NCBI GenBank assembly: GCA_029224185.1
Contig: CM055199.1
Span: forward strand, 13,049,089 to 13,113,088
Length of the DNA stretch: 64,000 nt
Direction of reading: 5' to 3'
DNA from: Karalla daura
Lineage: Eukaryota > Chordata > Actinopteri > Chaetodontiformes > Leiognathidae
Shown: positions 22,920 through 36,230 of the stretch, one piece after another
How positions within the stretch are numbered: position 1 is the stretch's first letter
Layout: each line of letters starts with the position of its first letter
Notes under the pieces: generated by a model
The model's input: the letters and a program-made list of their open reading frames with translations, nothing else
Told to the model about the DNA's origin: nothing
Database searches by the model: none
Position numbers and translations under genes: made by a program

Positions 22920-25160
22920 TGGCGCAAGTCATATTCACTCTTGGGCAGCTATTCCACGATGTCCTATTTTGGATACTTCTTAACATGCATGCTCACACTC
23001 CTCCGCTGGCTGCTGAATTGAGCCCTAATAAGCTGACATGATTCCAGTATTAATCATCCATGGAAATTTTTTATAGGTGAGTTGTGACTTGCCAGGGGTC
23101 AAAGCCTTGCATACAGCTCATGTCTCCTGCCGTCCACAAATGACAGGACCAGGATCTCAATCAATTATATAGTGTTCAGAAGCTATAGCAGCACTTCCTA
23201 TCTGCTAGTTCAAGCATCAAATCCCATAATAAAACCAACACCAACCTATTCCATGCAAAAGAAAAATGTGGGAGTTAGTTTATTAATGAACCACGTCTAG
23301 CACACCTATTTATGCAGTGGCATTGCCCGCACCATATCTGTCTTTGTAAGTCAGAAAACAATATGCCATTAGTCATACAAAAATTCAGGGATGGAAAATT
23401 TCCAATTCATGAAAAAGGTTCCATATATACATACACAGATACATTTGGGGTCAATGTTGTGGAACTCACTGATCAGTGTCTGATGAAGGTAACATTTCTC
23501 TCTGTCTGCTGTTAGACTAATGTGGAGGGGAAAGCCATTTGGCACACAGCGCCGGGTGACATTTGTGAAGATTTAGTGATTTGTGGAGGGAGACAATTGT
23601 ACTAGAATGTGTGTGAATCAGCATTACTCCGCAAGACGATGTCATGCTTGTAGTAGCTAAGCCATTCCTAGGCCGGCACGCAGAATGTGCTTTGTAATTG
23701 TGGAATGTGTTTAATCCGGGTCCTGAAGTGCTTTGTAATGCAGATGTGCGTCACCAGCACACTTTTTTTTTACTTGTTTGAGTAAAGGCTTTCTTTGAAT
23801 TTGTGACTGTATCCCCATGGATCCTCTAGTTGAGCTACTTACGCCCATTTGCAAGAAAGAGGGTACATTAAGATGAAAGAAAAATGGCACACAAATAATC
23901 AAATAATAAAGCAGAGAATAGTGGAACTAAATTAGGAACAATTCAATTTCAGAGCAGGCAGACTGTGTAGTGGTGCATGTGATGAGCCAAGTGTGTTTCT
24001 GGCCAGTGTTGTGAAGTTGACAACGTATTTTACCAATTTAAAATGAGGATTAAGCTTAGCTTTGACCCGGCCACCGAGGGACAGTAATCCCAATCACAAC
24101 TGGAGGCCATATTTTATGCAAATTAGAGTTCATTTTATTAATTTAAAAGTGGTGATGTGTATACATATATATAAATAAATTATCTGGCTAAAATGTCATC
24201 AAGATTAATGGAAAGACCAACAGACATTGCATTTATGGAAATTACAATATTACTCTTTGTAAACCATGGTTCCTGCTAATGGATTTTATGCACCTTCATG
24301 GCAGAAAGCCACAGCACCCAGAGAATAGAGATCAGGTGGAAACGTGTAGGTCATTATGCATCTGGACTCCCAACCTTCCACTCTCCTTAGCCCAGTGCCC
24401 AGCTCCAGGCTGTAAATTAGAAGGACAAGTTGAATGCAACGATCACTGTTTATTGCTCTGTTTAAATTCACCCTCCAATCAGATCGACATATTACGGGGT
24501 GAAGCTTAAAAAAAAAAAAAAGAGAGAGGCGAAGGCGGCATTTAATATAAATGATCTGGTGTTGATTGTGATGGATATACTATGTAGAGACACCTTGCCT
24601 TCAAGGGCGTCCAGGGATAAGCTATCATTTTCTTCCTCTTACGCATGAAGGGAAGAATGACGGAGGGTCCAATGTCATCCCAGTGTCTACAACAACAACA
24701 CGCCGCAACTCACAGAACAGCACACATGCAGCAACAAATTGTTTTTTTTACAGCCTGTATGAATTGTTCCGGATGGCCTTAAATTCATGGTTTTAAATCC
24801 ACAAAGAGATGGACACCTACTAGCATTTAAACATGAAGCTGAGCGTGTGATAGGATGGGAAGTCGTCTCTACAAAAACATCCCTTGTATGTTTTGGGTGT
24901 GCAACAGCTCCCAACAGGCTGCTCGGTGTGGTGGAGAGTGGGTGACCTTCTGTCACAGATTCTGCTGAAGCTACAGCAACTTTTAGTCTCAGCTGTGTTT
25001 TACCTCCTTTCACCTTTGCTGATATTTCAATAAAGAGAGCCAAAGTGACCCAGCTTTATAAACCTGTGCTCAGCATAATAAGCCTATGTTACGATTAATG
25101 AGATACCTAGGGCATTATTTGTTATCTTATATATCTTATTGATTGCATTGTCTTTCATCT
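22919..25160. other. Non-coding DNA, no gene recognised
   Basis: Includes a nuclear-receptor-like GGGGTCAAAG at 23096-23105, a 14-base A run at about 24508-24521, and AT-rich sequence. No gene evidence. Confidence 0.45.
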
Positions 25161-25236
25161 TTGTAGCCGCTCTCTCGCTCCCTCTCTCTCCCTCTCTCTC
25201 TCCCTCTCTCTCTGACTCTCTCTCTGACTCTTACTA
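25161..25236. repeat. CT-rich simple repeat
   Basis: Imperfect array of CTCC, CTCT and CTGA units. Confidence 0.85.
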
Positions 25237-25600
25237 CCAGCTCTCTTTCCACCCTCTGGCTGTCTGTTTTGCTCTTTCTCCGTCTCGCTCACTCGTTCTC
25301 TCCCCCGAGTCCACCGTTCGTGGTTATATAGGAGCTGTTGAAGGTTGAATAGTCATGGCATGCAAAGTGCAAGCTTGTATAACTACGCTTCCATTACCTG
25401 CAGCGTGTGTGTGCTAATAAGTCATCTTAAGTCAATGACCCGTATATATCAAGCTTCTTAGGTAGCGATCCAGGATCACTGCCCATGCAGGTCCCCTTAA
25501 CCATCTTATTTATAACAGACTTCAAAGGCTCGACTCATTCTCCATCAGGCCTCCCACTTTCAGATGTCTGCTAAAAAACGGCCGGCTGCAGGGGGGATTC
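25237..25600. other. Non-coding DNA, nothing recognised
   Basis: Short unique stretch between two microsatellites, with no coding or repeat signal. Confidence 0.5.
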
Positions 25601-25669
25601 AGACACACACACACACACATGAATATACATGCACACACGCACACACACGCACACACACACACACACATG
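25601..25669. repeat. (CA)n microsatellite, interrupted
   Basis: CA repeats broken by TGAATATA and several ACGC/ATGC variants. Confidence 0.9.
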
Positions 25670-27040
25670 CACAGCCACCATACAAATAGTGCCCTAAGTG
25701 TTGATTGACCTCGACTCAGATCCAGGATATGAGAGTGACGCCCGCAGGAAGCTGGACAGCCGCATTTTGTTTGATCACATCCAACAGTGCGGCCACTGGC
25801 AAATTTCAAATGCTGCTCATTTGTCGAAGGAAAGCTCGGCGCTTTAATGGAAGCAGACTGGATTGGAAGTGACACAGCATAAACAGGAACTGTCAAACAA
25901 TTAAACAGTGTAAACAGCACAGATGAGCCACTGATGAATCTGGCTGTCGGAAGCCATTTAGCGAGGCCGAGCCAAGTCGCCTGAAAGGTGGTTCTATCTG
26001 TCCGTCTTTCCATCTGTGACAGCCGCCTACACTGATTCACACAGAGACTTTGTAGTATTCTTATGAATTCCATAGGAATTCATACAAGGACAGTTATTTA
26101 AGATTAAAGTGCATTTTATTACTTCATAATGTGTACAATTAAAGCTCAAAGTGCTGCATGTTTGCACAGATGCTGCCTTTTGAAGAATCTTGGCTGCTGG
26201 AGCCTGGGAATTTGGGAATATGCTATGTAAGCACTATTACTAAGGCTATTAACCTTGACACCATTATGCAAAGTGCAGAAGAATGACACTGAATAGAAAA
26301 AAAAGACTTCCTATAATAGAAAAATTACAGGAAAGGCTGTGAGCAAGAAGTAGTTCTTAGAATGAAACAGAGAGGAACAGTGAGGGAGAGAAAAGTACTG
26401 TTGATAGCAGAACAATCCCAATGAAGCAATGAATATTAACACAGAGGTGCAAGGTTTCTTTGTGAGTGCCTGAATCGCTGTTGTATGTTTATGATGAATG
26501 AGCGCTCCTTCCCAATCGTGTCAGGGTCCCTTGACCGACAAATAGCAGGCTAATGACAATGGCTAAAACATATGGTAATGGTCCCTCACAATGCTCTGCT
26601 ATCAATGACACCTAGAACCTACGGGGCAACTATTCATGTGAACTATACAGTCGTCCTCATATTTAGTGTCTAGCTGGCATTGTATAGGATGATTGAGCAT
26701 CTGATTTGCATTATGTTTGCTGCCGGAATCCTCAGCCGGGCCCATTGTGCCTCAATGAAAAGGGAAGATGTCCAAAAAGTGTTTCAAAACACAATAACTG
26801 CTTGTATCTGCTTAACGGCATTTAGTCAGATGTCAGAACTATCGGATGTGATGTGATGAATATGAACCTTTGATACAGTTTTCACAAAGGAAAATAAAAA
26901 TATTAAAGTAAATAACATAGATAGATAGACAGATAGTTCTAGGTTACAACATACCAAGTTGGAAAAACACACTTTTTCCAAAGTGATTGGACAAACCATT
27001 GGGGGTTTCACATTACAGGTCACAACACCATAGATTTTAC
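25670..27040. other. Non-coding DNA with palindrome
   Basis: A 10-bp inverted repeat with a 3-bp spacer lies at 26062-26084 (TATGAATTCC..GGAATTCATA). A CNE-like stretch from about 26480 to 26760 contains SOX-type ACAATGG and ATTTGCAT. A short GATA tract lies at 26921-26936. Confidence 0.4.
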
Positions 27041-27190
<150 letters not shown>

Positions 27191-29128
27191 TACCTTATTT
27201 TGAATATAATGATTTTGAGTTTGGTCTTATTCCCATTTCCCATTGACCTAAAGGTAATCCCGTCTACAGCAATATTAAAGGTTCATTTTTTAAAAATCAT
27301 GGTTGCAGACAGAGCAACAAAGTCTTGTTTCAAGGATAAAAGACTTTTGCCCCAGAGGTCAGAATCTATGTTGTATCCAAAATCAAAAAGTCAAAAATCT
27401 TTCCTCAAACCTAACCAAATTCATTTTGATCTAAAAATACAAACCTGCAGTACTATTTCACAGCAGAAATTAATGATTAGGAAATCTTCCCCTGAATAAA
27501 TCTTTCATCAAACCCTTCCAAGCTCAGAGAATTTCAGGCCATCTCAAAGCTTTTGGACAGGAAGGCTTTGCACAAAGCAAACAGACATCCTGTGCCTCTC
27601 TATGACGTACAGGTAGATCGCACAAACCTTGGGGTTAAGACTCTAATCTTTATATTAATTCCACCTCAAACATCCTGAGACAGACCTGCACACATACACA
27701 TGCATCTCCCAAAACTCTCATCTACTCCCCATCTCCCAGTTGGCAGTGACCAGAATCCTGAATCCCCTCTTAGCTGTGTGTGAAATGTAGAACAGCCCTG
27801 CTCTCCCCTGTGCTAATCCAAGCCCGTCCGTCCCTACAGCGCTGGCCTGTGACAGATACAAAGTTACAAAGCTGCTAATCTCAGTGCCCCCGTAGCCCGG
27901 GGGTCAGTGGGGACCTCCTCTGCCTAAGCAGGCCGTCCTGGGAGGCCAAGGCGGCAGATAGCTGAGGCCTCAGCCCTGCGCGTCAAGCCTTGCCTGTCGG
28001 ATTAATGCACCTAGAGGGACGTGGTGCTTCTGATGGGCTGCAGGCTCCCAGCACACAGGGACTCTGCAGTCATTACAACAGAGAGCCGGAGATATGTGCT
28101 ATCCGCGCGGTATATTTCACACCGAGATAGGAAGAGAGAAAACAACAGCTACCTGTCAGCTAGCCTGAGACATAAAGATGAAATGAATATGTTCTGTTTA
28201 CATGTTGAACTTGTAAGTGTGAATTTAACCTCGGGGCAATATGCAGACGAGCAGAGGAGAACTCAAATTGTACATTAGCAGAGAGAAACATGTTCCTGTC
28301 CCTTCCCTGAAGGATGCTGCAGCACACTTATATGATGATGGAGAGCTGATTCAATAATTAATGGTGATAACCATCATCAGCAGCCCAAATCGATTCTTAT
28401 CTTTGCCTGTGTTGAGCAATGCTACATTTTTAATGTTCTTGTCATTTTGATTAAGATCATGTCATTGCCTTTGTCCTCACTTATAATGTAAGTCGGGGAG
28501 CTCTGAGAGCAGTTTTTGTGTGTAATTAGCCCGATCCGACACGTGGCATCCTCAGTGCCGTCATACACATTCTTGCCTTGCAGGAAGTATTTCATTTAAA
28601 ATTGAAAAATGAAGAATGGTAAATGCATATGCTGCATTTAATATGTCCATGGGAATTTAAAATCTGTGCATGGATAAACCGAGCACTTCTCAGCTAGCCT
28701 CTGTCTCAAAAATTTGACATGCAAAGTTAAAGAGTTACATGAATCAGCACTTTAACTTGGATAGTGTTTATTACGACTGTGCATTCAACACAATGTTGTG
28801 GGAATGGGTTATGCGTATGGGGTTTACACACACGCTAACTTGAAACTACGTTCATGAACTGAAAGGTTAAAAGCCAAACTAAGAATAACTCGAGCCTCGA
28901 TAACGTACTTGTAATTTTTATACAACAGATTATTATTATTTGATGCCGCATGTTGAGGAAGTCATATGTCGGTGTCCTTGTTTCTTCAGCTTCAGGAACT
29001 TCAGAATGGAAGATTGGTTTATCTTAAACACCCACGAAAGGTTAGTGGGTTGCTTTCCCCTTTGATGATGATGGAATGCAACTGTGCTGATGTTAAGATG
29101 CAGTTATATCCATCAATCTGTCCGCTAA
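27191..29128. other. Non-coding DNA, no gene recognised
   Basis: AT-rich, with a CNE-like stretch at about 28320-28560. No coding or RNA gene recognised. Confidence 0.45.
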
Positions 29129-29357
29129 TCCATCCATCCATCCATCCATCCATTATCTTAGCTGCTTCATACCTAATGATGTTGCATGAGTCTGCTGGTG
29201 TCCACATCCAGCCTATACAGGACAAAGGCCTATATATTAAGCCTAAGCCTAAACCTAAGCCTAACCCCAACCCTAACCCTAACCCTTCACAGGACACACA
29301 CACACACCATCCACACTCACTGCTGAGGCAACAGCGCTATTCACCAATACACCATGT
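29129..29357 (-). repeat. SINE-like copy containing a telomere-type insert
   Basis: The (ATCC)n tail at 29129-29153 is followed by the family's CTTAGCTGCTTCATACC.. segment and its body. A recognisable tRNA-like head (GCTGAGGCAACAGCGCTATTC) lies at about 29322-29342. The middle of the element is missing and CCTAA-type repeats occupy that place. Confidence 0.75.
29241..29285. repeat. Interstitial telomere-like repeat
   Basis: About 45 bp grading from CCTAAG/CCTAAA variants into perfect CCCTAA units, the vertebrate telomere repeat. It sits between SINE segments that are joined directly to it. Confidence 0.85.
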
Positions 29358-32300
29358 TATCCACACAGTTATATATTTGGTAGAAGAGTTAGAGAGTTAG
29401 AGAGGGAGAGAGGGAGAGAGAGCTGAGTTGAATGATCTCCCAGGTGTAGAGTGTGTGTAAACAGAGGTGTGCTGCATCAATGCTGTTACACTGCATCCAT
29501 GCATTTCCCTTTACTACAGCCCCTATTACGCTATTAAAACAATAATCCTAAACCGTTCAATCATGGATGGCTGTAAAAGCAGGCAATGAGTTACTGAGGC
29601 ACTGGCATTAATTTGCATTTTGTTGACCGTTAAGATTAGGTTCCAGGCGGGCACTCTGAAGGTGAGCATGGTATTTAGCTGCCTAATTCCTGTCTCAAAC
29701 CATGCAACGACATTTTAAACTGCACACATACACACACACGCACACACACTTGTACACTGACACACCTGCACCTGAGCAGGCGACACAGCAGCATGGGTAT
29801 CCTGTGGTAGATAGACACCGAATGAATGGAAACCCCGAGGGCTCAGGCAGCCATGATGAGGAGGGATTAGGAGCGGTGGCTTGTCAGCAGGATGCGTTTG
29901 TGAGCGAGTGCGCATCTCCCTGTGTGTTTGCGAGTGTGTAGGTGTGTGAGGCAGAGAGAAATCTTGCTGTTTCGGTATCACATGCCTGCTGAATCTGGCG
30001 GGTAGAGGCTCCTATGGCCTATAGATGTCCTTGCACTTGAAATTCAGGGATCTGCTCTGAAAGTGATGAGGTTTTAGGGAAGAGATGCACAGGTAACTCA
30101 GGTCTAGGTCTCAAATGGTTCAGTAAATGTCAGCAAATGAAGTGACATTGTGTTGTCATCTTGCCGAAAACCATTAATTCCACTCCTGTGAGTAGCTTCT
30201 GGGATACTGACATTATTGCAGCCATGCTTTTCTATCGCATCCATATTCAAATATCAATTTCTCTACAACCAGCGAGTTAAGTGATAGAATGTCAGCTACA
30301 CCGAATGCCTTTCTCCGTCTCAATTGTAACCCTGTTTCATATTCATAAACTCTCCACATGACATTTTCCCACTCTTGTCTGATATCCTGTGTCCACACGG
30401 CACTCCTGTTTAGAGTGCCTCCTCATCCAAGCTCTAATTCAAAGCCTAAAATTATGGCTGAGTTAAATGTTCTGTTCCTAATGCACTGAAATAATGCTAA
30501 ATTACAGATGGCTGGTTTTATTTGTGTGAATAAATTTGTGAGCTTAATGGTTTGTAAAACATGTTTTCTATGTGCAGTTTACAAACAGGAAAGGATGCTA
30601 GAATCTGTGTTATTGAATGAAATACAATTACCGTTAATTTAGGCAACATACAATAATTAAGTGAAGAACGATTTTTTTTTCTAGTTTCCTGCTGTGAGTT
30701 GGGAAAATAATCCCACAAAGAGTTACGACTTTATTTCTCTGCTGATCAAAAACCACTGAAGCATTCTTGTGGCAACAGGCTCCAAATCACCCTATAAATA
30801 AGTACATATTCTCCTTTTAGGATGACGATACTAAATGTGTACCATATCTGATCTCTCTGTCTGAAAATTATATCTACTCCTAACAGATGGGAAAACACTG
30901 CCCACAATTAGGCAGCACATGGCCAAGATCTGTCCATTTCTGGAAAGTAAAGCTGACATATTTTCCAGTTATCTGCCAGTATCTGACATTTATCTGGCAA
31001 GAGAAAAAAGCATTTGGCACGGCCTGCCGTGTCCGCAGCGCTGTGTGCTTCCTGTCTGCATCTTCGGACGATACTCTATTTGGGACTACGTCTATTTTTG
31101 CTTTTGTTGGATCCAGTGAGACGTTCAGAGCTGATTATGAAGTGAATGTGAGGACAACCTGTTGTCATAATAACCTCTCGAAGCATCTGAGGAGCAGCTG
31201 CCGACCGGAGTGGAAAGAAAAAAAAAGTGCTGAACCGGCAGGAAGTTAGAAGTTTTTGTTTGCACGTCCGCAAACCTCCCCCGCCCTCGTATCTGAGTTG
31301 GTTGTCAATTATTTACATAAAGAATGATACGAGAATGATCTATCAATTTATCAGCATTACAATTTGTGACATGCTAAATGTGCGGCGGTGTTGACAGCGA
31401 CAGCGCAGGACGTGAGGGACTGCTGGTGGGCCGACTTGATCAAGATTGAGCGCAGCAATAATCAAACACCATTGGACACAACACCTGCTAACGCTGTCGA
31501 GATCCGCACTGTTCCCTCGTGTGACAAAGACGGGCACTATCAAAGCAACAGCGGCAGGGGCAGCCTGGTGTTGACAGGGGTGTGAGGTTATGCCCCCTGC
31601 TACCCCCCCCACCCCCCCAACACACACACACACGCACTCCACACCCGCTCTACCCAGTTGTTTTTGACTCCCACACGCACACACATCCCTCATCTCACGC
31701 CACACAACAGAGGAAAAAGGGGGTGTTTCAGGCAACCGCAAGGAGTCTTTTATTTTTAGTTAATGATTGAACAAACAATCTCGGCCTCAGAGCTGTGCCC
31801 TCTGGTGGGTGTGGCTGCCCCCCGGCTGGGGGAGCTGCTCTCTAATAAGCATCTTTTCACCAAGAGAGAAAAGAAAAAAAAAGCCCCAATATTTGCTCAG
31901 CAACTGGAGGAGGAGATGGAGGAGCCGTTGGGGAGCAGGATATTGGTTGGCTATGACAATGCACATGAAGACCAAGCGGGGCGGACGGGGGTGGGGGAAG
32001 ATATGGATGGAGCGACAGAGGGGGAGAAAAGGGGTTGGTGCGAAGGAGGAGGAGGAGGAGGTATGGGATGAAGTAGTGGTGAGTGCTGATGGTTGGGTAG
32101 GGGGCCTTTTCTGCCACATATAGCTCTACGAGGAACAGATGGGGCCTGATAAATCCTGAAAGGGAGGCATTACCTGCCCAAGTCACCAAGCAGCCACAAT
32201 TATCACAGGGCTCTGGGTTCATTGTCAATTAGAGTGGCAGTTAAAGCCAGGCAGCAGCTGTGGCAGATGGCTGGGATCCAGAGAGGCTGGGGGAGCCGGG

Positions 32301-32410
32301 ACAGAGGCCAGCCCCCAGGCTCCCTCCACCTCTCCTCCTACTTTTCTCCCCATCTCTGTGTCTTTCTCTAATACTGCAAGGTCTGCTTTGGAGCATTTTC
32401 CTCATTTTGT
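29358..32410. other. Non-coding DNA, no gene recognised
   Basis: Contains GAGAGG repeats (about 29390-29421), short CA tracts near 29728-29750 and 31620-31635, and moderately G+C-rich unique DNA at 31380-31570. Confidence 0.45.
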
Positions 32411-32433
32411 GTGTATGTGTGTGTGTGTGTGAC

Positions 32434-32484
<51 letters not shown>

Positions 32485-32495
32485 GAGGAGGAGGA
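32411..32495. repeat. Compound (TG)n-(GA)n-(GGA)n microsatellite
   Basis: Three simple repeats run into one another: GT (32411-32430), GA (about 32444-32480) and GGA (32481-32495). Confidence 0.95.
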
Positions 32496-34545
32496 AGTGT
32501 ATAGTGAGGACCAGACAACACTCATTAGAGAGACTGCGCAATAAAACACTGCTGTTAGACATGGATTTTTTTTCTTATGTTCTCTGTCTGTAAAAAAAAG
32601 AGAGCAAAATCTCATAACTACACAACTGCATCTTTTGTGATGTAGTCAGCAAATATAGCACAGTCATTATTTGAGTGAGCAATTAGTAGTTCCCATTTTT
32701 TGCGGTTATTGCAAATGTCTTGGCGAGCGTTCCTGACCGCAATAAGTAATTTATGGAGGTGAGATCATGATCAATAGTGAGGAAGAATCATCCTGCGAGA
32801 AACAACATTAGAGGGATGGGATTTGTCAACTGCTGAGACTAATTCGCTACATACAATCATATGGTAACAGTTGCTGTTTATTGCGAATATTGCATCTTCT
32901 CTCACGTCTCGCTGACAGGATTGCCCAATCGAACAGTGTCGCAGGATGCACAGTAGGTTTTATCTACAAATCCAAGGCTGAGACACCGGCTCTCTCCCTT
33001 TTTTGGTGTTTCTTTTAATTCTCTTTCTCCCGCGTTTGTGTGGTTGTGTGCCAACAGTGGGCCTGCCATCTTGGTGGAGTATATATGGGCGACTGAAGGG
33101 CAGCCTTTTGCTGAGTTTGTCCCTGTGATCTTCCAAGCAGTCTCCCCCTGCCTCCCAGCCTGAGCCAAGGCTCACCAGCAGGCTTCACTTTCAGCAAGTA
33201 CCACCATTCATCACCAAGCAGGGGTGCTGGGAGGGGGGTGTGGGGTGTGTGTGTGTGTGGGGGGGGTGTACGGCAGGGGGCCAGTAACGGGGCAGTGTGT
33301 GCCCCTCGCCCCTCCTCTTTTCTTCTCCACAGGCTGCAGAGAATATAGGCCTCTGCCACAGACAGCAGCCACACTCCTCTCTTACACCCTTTACAATGGA
33401 GCTCCAAATTTATTCAGGGGAGGGGAGACCTGCTCCCTCCTATTGCTCCCTTGCTCCCTCACCCTTGTCTCTTGCCCCCTCCTATTCTGCTTCTTTTTTT
33501 TTCTCTCTGTGTGTGTCGCCCTCTTTCCCTTGACTCTCCTCCCCTCATCCCTTCCACCCCCCTCCTCTACGCCTCGGTCCCCTCTCGCCCTTTTCTCCCC
33601 ACCGGGGCATCATTCCTCCTACTTTGTTCCGCCAGTCCTGGGCCCGGCGTCTGGGCTGTCCTGATAGCAGAGAAGGAGTAGCAGCCTATCCATCTGCCTG
33701 CCTGGGGCCTGCCAATGAAGAGAGAGGAGCAGAGGTCCTCATTCATAACAATAGCCATTAACAATGCTAACAGCGCTGCTGCTGCTGCTGCTGTATGGAG
33801 GCTGGGGAGTGAGAGGTTGCGGGGACTGGGACAGGGGGCTGCGAGGACTGGGACCGCAGGGGCCAGACAGTAAAGTATGAGCAAGGGCCCGGGAGGGCCT
33901 GTCACCGGGCAGAGTTGGAGATTGCAGAGATCCGATAGGTTTACGGGACAGACAGAGCTCTAAAGCATGTTGTTAGGGCGTTAAGCAAGCCCTCGGAGTC
34001 TCCCGGGCCTGTAAAGAAATATTGATTTCTCTCTTTTTTTTTGCCTGTGGTCAGACAGCATGTGAAGTCTTGTCCATGTGAAGCAAGCTGCTCTCTCACA
34101 TTGCCTTGTGGCTTCATGCCCAGTTATTTAGGAGTCCGGAGTTCACCAGTGGTTATTTCACATGTTGGGGATTGGTTTTTTTTTGTTTTTTTTTTACTGG
34201 TCAAAAAGCAAGCAAACAAAACATTTCTTCAGGCAAGACGCTGCAGGTCAACAGGGCCAAAAAAATTAACCAACATCACCATGAAATCTCCTCTCATAAT
34301 TAGATGCATTAAGGCAATTAATGATGTGAAACTTAAGCAGAGAAACAGTATTTCATTGGAGCTCATTTGTTAATGAGGAGAGTTAGATAGAGTTCCGACA
34401 TGCAATTAGAAACAACCAAACTAGTATCCACCTGGAACTTGAGCAGCTTATCCACTGACTTGTGTATTTTAGTATGAACTTGTGTGTATGTGTGTGTGTG
34501 TTTTCTATTTTAAATCAGTAACTAGATACTTTGCTCAAGAACATA

Positions 34546-34550
<5 letters not shown>
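32496..34550. other. Non-coding DNA with pyrimidine-rich stretches
   Basis: Strongly C/T-rich from about 33300 to 33620, with a (CTG)n run of six units at 33777-33794. Acceptor-like CCACAG near 33326-33331 leads only into low-complexity frames. Confidence 0.45.

Positions 34551-34625
<75 letters not shown>
34551..34625. repeat. (TATC)n microsatellite
   Basis: About 18 units with one TATT variant near 34589-34594. Confidence 0.97.
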
Positions 34626-36135
34626 GAGACTAGGATAAGGATAAGACTAGGTAAATCTGAATAGTTGGCAATTTAAAAACTGCTATCCAGACTTTTAGTC
34701 GACTGTGTTAAACATGATGAAAACTAATGAGGACATTTCACACTGCACTAGAACAAAATGGCCGACAAAATTATTACCATTAGCGAAGCAAAAACGCTGA
34801 AAAACCGCCAGCTTACAAAGTGAACTTTGACTTCATTTCAGAAAACATGAGGCAAAGAGAGGCTGCATAGCAACACAGTGCACTGCATCAGCAAAAAATA
34901 CTTTACGGTGTGGGTGAACTTACTGACAGTCATACAATAGCTGTAACGATGCCCAAGTAGGCCAAATTTACCTTTGGTACTTCCCCGGCTTCCCCCCTGA
35001 GTTTTGACACATTTTCACATTTATCAGGAATGCCTATCTGTCTCCAGGAACAACAAAAGACACCCCCTCTGAAGAGCAACACTGCATGGAGCCTCCTGTG
35101 AAATGGTTACAGTAGGCTCTCCCTCCCTCCCCGTGCCTCTCATCCCTCCAATCAAACTGTCAAAAAAGCACGGTTCTTTGTATTGAGGCTTTTAATTAGA
35201 TTTGGATGGATTTCAAATCTGCTCTTGTTTCCTGGAATGATTCTGAGTGAAAGAAGAAACCCTACAACAAGATTAACTACTAATCTATCCTTTAGTTACA
35301 GCTACTAAAATCTGTCCATCTGCCCATCCATTCAGAACGCACTGCGGAGCTTTTGTTGATATTAAAATTCGCACCTTATCTCTTGCGTCTTTTATTTACA
35401 GGCTGAATTAATTCCTCATCTTGAGAGCCCATCTATAGGACATGAGGGACATCAGCAACAGCCATTTGATTTGCATTGCTCTCAGTCTTATATAACTGCC
35501 TGTGTGCAGCCCAGTCTAGACTCTTGTGGGTGTAACTTAACTTGATTAATCGGCTGTATATCATCCTGCCGTCCCTCCTACACGCAGTATATGGTATAGG
35601 TATGCACTTGATCCTCTCAACACGCTTTCATCAATACGATTGAATTTGTCCACAGGGCAGTGAAACATACTGTATACCATCAATGATTCTGATCAATATG
35701 ATCCCGTTATGGCAACTTACTCTAGGTGGCACGATCAATGCGGCACATCGTCAACATCGCTGTCTTTCAGACTAATAGTCTGCAGCGTCCAGTACGCACG
35801 TCAGCAGGACTTTCAGGCCCGACACAGCCTGAGAAGTGCAAGAGCATGTGAAGGTATAGACAGTCTCAGGAACACAGCAGCCTCAGCACAAAGATCCACC
35901 CCCCTCCTCCACCACCACCACCACTACTATAACCTCGCAGGGCGTTTTAACAGTTTTTTTAGCAGCAAACACGGTGGGTAAACAACTTGATGGCTCGCAA
36001 GGAAATTGCCTGGAAGCCTGACGCAGACTACGCATAATTTGCTGACAAAATTGTCAGCGAGTTAATGATCATGGAGAATTGGCAGAGTGCTGCAGCTTTT
36101 CAATCCATCTCTAATGCTTTCATTTCTATTGGCAG
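34626..36135. other. Non-coding DNA, no gene recognised
   Basis: A good acceptor-like site ends at 35401 (see rejected items). Trinucleotide CCA repeats lie at 35908-35922. No RNA gene or transposon recognised. Confidence 0.45.
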
Positions 36136-36230
36136 GCACTGATCTCCCTCCCTTTGGTGACAACAAAGACCGTGTAGCGACGCTGAACCGTCTGCTGATC
36201 ACAGGGCACGCTGAGACTGAAGCGAAATAG
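36136..36230 (+). other. Weak terminal-exon candidate
   Basis: The acceptor-like TTCTATTGGCAG is followed by 95 nt. Read with one base borrowed from an earlier exon, these encode a protein-like peptide containing PPFGDNKDRVATLNRLLITG, ending at TAG 36228-36230. No homolog or phase-compatible upstream exon was found. An open frame this short can easily occur by chance. Confidence 0.13.

Noticed and set aside
25522..26073. 183-codon frame on the - strand
   Set aside because: Its end runs through a CA microsatellite as Cys-Val repeats, and the rest has no recognisable domain.
29129..29160. Tandem CATC units considered as a CRISPR-like or satellite array
   Set aside because: They are the 4-bp tail of a SINE copy. 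There are no spacers of regular length, and the genome is vertebrate.
35402..35545. Terminal-exon-like frame after the acceptor TTTATTTACAG
   Set aside because: An open stretch of about 47 codons is expected by chance, no partner exon fits its phase, and the sequence reads as regulatory DNA.
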